This document shows positions 5,333 through 8,637 of a stretch of DNA of 8,637 nt, in pieces. The notes under the pieces are model-generated. The model made no database searches, was not told the origin of the DNA, and saw only the letters and a list, made by a program, of their open reading frames with translations. Each line of letters starts with the position of its first letter. Positions within the stretch are counted from its first letter, which is position 1. This stretch comes from JABMRP01 sp964444795 (GTDB lineage: Bacteria > Planctomycetota > Planctomycetia > Pirellulales > Thermoguttaceae), in assembly GCA_964444795.1 (NCBI GenBank), contig CAYUIQ010000314.1, forward strand, positions 1 to 8,637, written 5' to 3'. The position numbers and the translations under genes are program-made.

Positions 5333-7123
5333 CTACGCAGCCCGCTCGCGTCGCCGTCGGCCGTACCATCCCAGGCCCATCAGCGCCAATGCGGCCAGGG
5401 CGAATGTCGAGGGCTCGGGGACCGACTCGGCGGCGACCGCGCTAAGCTCAAAGCCATTGAATTTGAACTGGCGACCGCCGGTCTTGTCCATGTCGATCGC
5501 GACGTCGGAACCGTCAGAGACAAAAGTGAAGGTGAGTGTCGTGATTTCGGTGGGCGTCCTGGAGTCATCGGGAATAATCACGCCACTGAACAACAAGGAC
5601 TCGGTGACAACGGAGTCCGTCAAATACAAATCAAAAACTCCGTCGTCATACTGCGTGCTGTGGTGATACGTGGTAATCTCATAGGTCCCCGGCTCCAAAT
5701 CGCCCAGCGTCAATGTCATCACTCCATCGGTGGTCCGCAGCGTGCTATCGCTCAGTAGATCGCTTTGGCCGAGGAACGGCCCGCCGGTGATGGTGTTATA
5801 ATCGCGGAAGTGCGTTTGGCCGGAAAGCGTGACCTCAATCGTACCGTCGGTGGCCGCGGCATTTGCGTACGCCAGTGTACGAGGGTTCGCGTCATTAGAA
5901 CTGAAGCCTTCAAACCCCTGCTGCAAAGGCGTATCCGTACCTTGGCTGAAGTCCACGCGCAGCGGGACCGGTGTCACGGGCTCGACGACCGGTTCGGACA
6001 ACTCAAAGCCGTTGAAGACGATCGACGGCGTGCCCAGACTGTTGACCTCGAAGAACTCAATCACGACGTCATTGGCGCCGTCGGCCTCGAAATTGAACGC
6101 CAGGGAGGCAATGTCCACCGGACTGGTTCCCGTGGTCTGGTCGACGGTCAGACCGAGGTCCGCCGCAACGTTGTTGGCGTCGGTTAGCAGAACGCCAATC
6201 ACGTCGTGATCCACCGTGGCGTCGTGGTGGTACGTGGTGATCGAGTACTGGCCGGCGGCGAGATCGGGCAGGGTCAACGTCATATCGTCCTGGCGGGCAA
6301 AGAAGTCCTCGGCCAGGTTGCCCAGCGAATGCGTGACGTCGCCGCGATCGCGGAAGACATTGGCGTTGGTAAGCGTCACGTCAAGATAACCGTTGTTGCC
6401 CCAGGAACTGAGGAAGCGTTGTGTCTCGTCGTCGCTGCCGGCGGAGGACCCGCGCTGGAGCGAATGGAAGCCGGATTGCACTTCCTGCCCGTTGAGCCCG
6501 ATGTCCACGCTGAGGCCGGGTTGCGGGTTGGGTGTGAGTTCAAAGCCGTTGATCAGGTGCCCGTTGGTGCTGGATATCGTGCGGATGGTGGCGTCGTCGA
6601 TACCGTTGGCGTCGAAGCTGAACGTTCCGGACGCCAGCCCGCCGGACGGATTCGTGCCGAACGATCGGGCGACCGTGGCACCGTCGACGAATCCGCTTCC
6701 GGTATCGACATCGACGTCGATGTCGAACGTGGAACTACCGTTGTTGTCGTGATGGTAGGTCGTGATGGTGTAGTTGCCGGCGGCAAGATCGGCCAGATTC
6801 AAGTCGAGGCGCGTCGCGCCGGCGTTGGCGTTGCCGAAGATGAAGTCGCGGCCGACGTTGCCCAACGGCTGGCCGGCGTCCATCGGCCCGCGGTCGCGGT
6901 CGTCCCTGGAGCCGTTGGACGAAAAGGAGATGTCGATGGCGTTGCCTTGGCCGAAGTCCGCGGCCACGGCGCCCCCGGCGGTCGTTACCGATGTGAATCC
7001 CGACTGAGTGTTCATGCCGGCGTCATTGTCGTCAAAATCGACCATGAGAACTGCGTGGGCATGCGACGGGGCGAGCGTTGCCGCAGTGAGGGTCAACAAG
7101 GAAAGTCGACAGATCAGACCCAC
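5333..7123 (-). CDS. PEP-CTERM anchored protein with three tandem YHH domains
   Basis: Product of 596 residues. A Sec signal peptide covers 1-24 (cleavage near HAHA-VLM). Three copies of one domain of about 175 residues follow, at roughly 25-197, 204-376 and 387-561. Each shows the order VD(F/I)...QSGF or QQGF, RD.., (L)T/N-L.DL..G.Y.ITTYHH, (F/N)F..DG and NGFEL. The Y.ITTYHH motifs are at 118-125, 293-300 and 481-488, and NGFEL at 192, 371 and 556. The C-terminus is a classic sorting tail: VPEPS (568-572), a hydrophobic helix (about 573-587) and GRRRRERAA. Exosortase (not in this window) would process it for the cell surface or extracellular matrix. The domains look like beta-sandwiches and might bind glycan; I cannot name the family. 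The start is GTG with GGAGGTGAT upstream. Low Cys content and many Asp/Asn suit an extracellular protein. Confidence 0.9.
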   Translation of the reverse strand: MGLICRLSLLTLTAATLAPSHAHAVLMVDFDDNDAGMNTQSGFTSVTTAGGAVAADFGQGNAIDISFSSNGSRDDRDRGPMDAGQPLGNVGRDFIFGNANAGATRLDLNLADLAAGNYTITTYHHDNNGSSTFDIDVDVDTGSGFVDGATVARSFGTNPSGGLASGTFSFDANGIDDATIRTISSTNGHLINGFELTPNPQPGLSVDIGLNGQEVQSGFHSLQRGSSAGSDDETQRFLSSWGNNGYLDVTLTNANVFRDRGDVTHSLGNLAEDFFARQDDMTLTLPDLAAGQYSITTYHHDATVDHDVIGVLLTDANNVAADLGLTVDQTTGTSPVDIASLAFNFEADGANDVVIEFFEVNSLGTPSIVFNGFELSEPVVEPVTPVPLRVDFSQGTDTPLQQGFEGFSSNDANPRTLAYANAAATDGTIEVTLSGQTHFRDYNTITGGPFLGQSDLLSDSTLRTTDGVMTLTLGDLEPGTYEITTYHHSTQYDDGVFDLYLTDSVVTESLLFSGVIIPDDSRTPTEITTLTFTFVSDGSDVAIDMDKTGGRQFKFNGFELSAVAAESVPEPSTFALAALALMGLGWYGRRRRERAA

Positions 7124-7126
7124 GAT

Positions 7127-7135
7127 ATCACCTCC
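7127..7135 (-). promoter_or_regulatory. near-complete Shine-Dalgarno site fixing the GTG start
   Basis: On the minus strand GGAGGTGAT is complementary over nine bases to the 3' end of 16S rRNA. The GGAGG core is 7 bases before the GTG at 7123, the same spacing as for the ThuA-like, SIMPL and small secreted protein genes. This decides the GTG start and suggests strong translation of the surface protein. Confidence 0.75.
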
Positions 7136-7271
7136 GAGGGATTACGATTGCGGCGCGACTCCGCGCAAACCCCAAATTCTCATCCGGCAGCCGTCCGAGG
7201 CCCGGCGAATACCGGGGTCTGAACTCAAACAGCACAGGGCTCAGTATTAGCGGCGATTGCAAGGAAGGCAA

Positions 7272-7301
7272 GCAAATTCACCCCCATCCCCGGGAATTTG
7301 C
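7272..7301. other. hairpin upstream of the PEP-CTERM gene
   Basis: GCAAATTC and GAATTTGC pair perfectly over 8 bp around a 14-base C/G-rich loop, about 150 bases before the GTG start. The AT-rich arms stand out in GC-rich surroundings. A protein-binding operator or a leader structure are both possible. Confidence 0.3.
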
Positions 7302-7410
7302 CCAAGATTTCTGGAAATCGGCTCGGCACCACCCCTTGGCGGGGGAGATGCCGCGGTTTCTGAACCGTGATGGCGCGAGATTCGCAACTCCGGCAGCCGC
7401 CCCTACCGCC

Positions 7411-7446
7411 CAAACGCCGGGCACAAGTGCCCGGGCTCGGCGGGTT
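7411..7446 (-). repeat. REP-like half-unit, copy 3
   Basis: CCGGGCAC (7417-7424) and GTGCCCGG (7427-7434) form a tight palindrome, followed by GCTCGGCGG. It matches the right arm of the paired element at 2666-2697, including the CTCGGCGG tail. An oppositely oriented half-unit lies at 8543-8575, so the AroE-like gene sits between two inverted copies. Confidence 0.65.
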
Positions 7447-7510
7447 GTCTTACGGCTCGATGACCTTGATCGCCACGGCCGGCACGACGGCGCCGGCTTT
7501 TGTGGTGGGC

Positions 7511-7547
7511 TAACGCTGAGAATGCCCGCGCCTTCGGCTGGGCGTTA
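7511..7547 (-). terminator. possible hairpin terminator of the AroE-like gene
   Basis: TAACGC (7511-7516) and GCGTTA (7542-7547) pair perfectly, and the intervening bases hold a small GCC/GGC stem. It starts 26 bases beyond the stop codon at 7574. The loop is large and no T-run follows, so support is weak. Confidence 0.25.
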
Positions 7548-7573
7548 AACGACGGAACTGCACGCGACAAAAC

Positions 7574-8515
7574 TCAACGAACGGCCGCCGCGATGCGGCT
7601 CAGTTCGTCGATCTGCCGGGGGCCGATCTCGATGTGAAACACTTCGGCGATTACCTGACTCCAACCGTGAACAAAGTAGATCCAGCCGTCCTCGACTGTG
7701 AGGCTCTTGGCTTGCTCTTGCGCCCGGGCTTGTACCAGGAATTGCAGATCGCCCCGATAGTTGAAATCCCAGGCCAACGCTCGCTTGGGAAAGACGGCCG
7801 CGTCGGTGATCGGCGACCCCGGTCGATCCTTGCCCAGGCCCGTGGCATTGGCGACCAGGCAGCCCTCCGGCATGCCGGCCAGCACGCGGTCGTTCTCCTC
7901 CAGCGTGGGGCAGTGGTGATACTCGCACGGCACGCCGTAATCGAGCTGCGCGTGGATCCGCTGCATTTCTTCCAGACGCGGTTTCGAGCGGTTGGTCACC
8001 ACGACCTTGGCCGGCCGGTTGTCGCCGCGGCGCGGGTCCATCATGTACATCGAGATGGCCAGCGCCGATCCGCCGGCACCGAACAGCAGCGCCTGAGAAC
8101 CGATCTCTTTCCACCAATCGGGCGGAAGGAACGCCTCCAGCGCCAGGCCGCTGCTGATGGGGTCCTTGGCGTGTCCCCAAAGCCGGCCGTCTTGCTTGGA
8201 AATCGAACTTACCTCGCCGAGGATGTCGGCGTAGGGGTCCAAATCGTCGAACATCGACCGCGCGGCCACGAGCAGATCGATCTTGTGGGTGGTGACCAAG
8301 GCGCCCAGCGAGAGCGGATCGTTGCGGATGAAGTCGACCGTGCGGCAATAGTCGTCCTCGGGACCATGAATTTCCAGGTCGATACCCTTAAGCGTGGCAT
8401 CGAGTCCCAGGGCCTCGGCCCAACGGGGGAAAACGTTCATGATCGACGATTTGCCGGTCGTGACGCCGATGAAGTACATCGTCGGTTCGCTCGCCGCCGG
8501 GGGCAGGGAAATCAT
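7574..8515 (-). CDS. shikimate dehydrogenase-like (AroE-family) oxidoreductase
   Basis: Product of 313 residues with no signal peptide. It keeps the two-domain AroE layout. The N-terminal substrate domain has FIGVTTGKSSIMNVFPRW (15-32) in place of the usual serine-containing substrate loop, GALVTTHKIDLL (71-82) with the likely catalytic Lys78, and GHAKDPISSGLAL (114-126) with the likely catalytic Asp118. The Rossmann domain has LLFGAGGSALAI (143-154), the NADP-type VVVTNRS (171-177), NATGLGKD (223-230) and the closing WDFNYRGDLQFLVQAR (249-264) and YFVHGWSQVIAEVF (280-293). It is longer than typical AroE (about 270-280 residues), and its substrate motifs differ, so the substrate may not be shikimate. 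It does not sit with other aromatic-pathway genes. The start at 8515 has AGGAA 10 bases upstream; Met13 (8479) is a shorter alternative with a weaker site that aligns better with the family's N-terminus. Confidence 0.82.
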   Translation of the reverse strand: MISLPPAASEPTMYFIGVTTGKSSIMNVFPRWAEALGLDATLKGIDLEIHGPEDDYCRTVDFIRNDPLSLGALVTTHKIDLLVAARSMFDDLDPYADILGEVSSISKQDGRLWGHAKDPISSGLALEAFLPPDWWKEIGSQALLFGAGGSALAISMYMMDPRRGDNRPAKVVVTNRSKPRLEEMQRIHAQLDYGVPCEYHHCPTLEENDRVLAGMPEGCLVANATGLGKDRPGSPITDAAVFPKRALAWDFNYRGDLQFLVQARAQEQAKSLTVEDGWIYFVHGWSQVIAEVFHIEIGPRQIDELSRIAAAVR

Positions 8516-8542
8516 CGTGGGGTCGTTCCTGTGGGTTCTTTG

Positions 8543-8575
8543 TGTTTAGCCCCGGCACTTGTGCCCGGCGCGTTG
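8543..8575 (+). repeat. REP-like half-unit, copy 4
   Basis: GTGTTTAGCCCC followed by GGCACTTGTGCCCGGCG matches the left arm of the paired element at 2621-2654. It begins only about 28 bases upstream of the AroE-like start codon, just behind the ribosome binding site region, so it lies either in the promoter or in the message leader of that gene. Confidence 0.65.
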
Positions 8576-8597
8576 GAGTAAACGGTGGGTCCCTGGT

Positions 8598-8637
8598 GGT
8601 CGAGCGCAGCGAGCCCCCAGAACCGCATTTTCTGGGG
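8598..8637. repeat. hairpin repeat, right copy of the inverted pair (cut by the window end)
   Basis: Bases 8598-8620 are the exact reverse complement of 20-42. GCCCCCAG (8613-8620) and CTGGGG (8632-8637) form the same hairpin stem, again with an 11-base loop of different sequence (AACCGCATTTT). The second stem arm is truncated by the edge of the window. Confidence 0.7.

Larger units (their letters stand above)
7124..7573. other. 450-base gene-free region upstream of the PEP-CTERM gene
   Basis: It contains the ribosome binding site of the PEP-CTERM gene, an 8-bp hairpin with a 14-base loop (GCAAATTC 7272-7279 / GAATTTGC 7294-7301), a small hairpin (CGGTT/AACCG, 7354-7367), one REP-like half-unit (7411-7446) and a hairpin after the AroE-like gene (7511-7547). 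I see no intact gene. A 19-codon stretch between stops (7453-7509, minus strand) has GC-rich third positions and could be a gene relic, weakly. I found no convincing -35/-10 pair for the PEP-CTERM gene. Confidence 0.55.

Noticed and set aside
6206..7222. A 338-codon plus-strand frame opposite the PEP-CTERM gene
   Set aside because: It is an antisense shadow. The minus-strand product has a signal peptide, three matching domains and a sorting tail.
7634..8581. A 315-codon plus-strand frame opposite the AroE-like gene
   Set aside because: No family motifs and no good ribosome binding site, whereas the minus strand shows intact AroE-type motifs.
1..8637. A transposon or genomic island defined by the end repeats
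   Set aside because: No transposase, integrase or tRNA site is visible, gene content looks like ordinary planctomycete chromosome, and the repeat units look like dispersed intergenic elements.

Overview
The window looks like chromosomal DNA of a planctomycete (Planctomycetota, probably Pirellulales-like). It is GC-rich by eye. It carries a PEP-CTERM protein, a Tat-exported aldo/keto-reductase-like protein, a secreted ThuA-like protein and a SIMPL (DUF541) protein of planctomycete type, and its intergenic regions are full of hairpin-forming repeats. This placement comes from gene content, not from a phylogenetic marker. I see no phage, conjugation, transposase, CRISPR, tRNA or rRNA signal.

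There are seven protein genes. From the left, two lie on the minus strand and are read from 2530 down to 134: a secreted ThuA-domain protein, then a Tat-signal aldo/keto reductase homologue that has lost its usual catalytic residues. Divergent from them is a compact plus-strand operon (2804-5026): a secreted SIMPL protein, a small secreted protein I do not recognise, and, one base after its stop codon, a SagB-type nitroreductase starting with GTG. A 306-base convergent gap separates this operon from two further minus-strand genes: a large PEP-CTERM protein built of three copies of one domain (5333-7123), and a divergent shikimate dehydrogenase-like oxidoreductase (7574-8515).

The genes do not form one obvious pathway. 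Five of the seven products are predicted to leave the cytoplasm. The two cytoplasmic ones (SagB-type, AroE-like) are flavin- and nicotinamide-dependent oxidoreductase folds. ThuA and aldo/keto reductase-like proteins are often found in planctomycete sugar and glycoside catabolism, but no sugar dehydrogenase or glycosidase is present here to anchor that.

The most unusual content is (i) the triplicated domain with an invariant Tyr-His-His motif in the PEP-CTERM protein, (ii) the catalytically degenerate exported aldo/keto reductase, (iii) the tight secreted-protein/SagB operon, and (iv) several families of hairpin repeats. The repeats include inverted copies at the two window ends, a four-copy REP-like family, and a pair of near-identical hairpins placed in matching orientation behind each of two converging genes. 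Ribosome binding sites are strong, with a spacer of 7 bases in four of the seven genes, which helps fix the starts.
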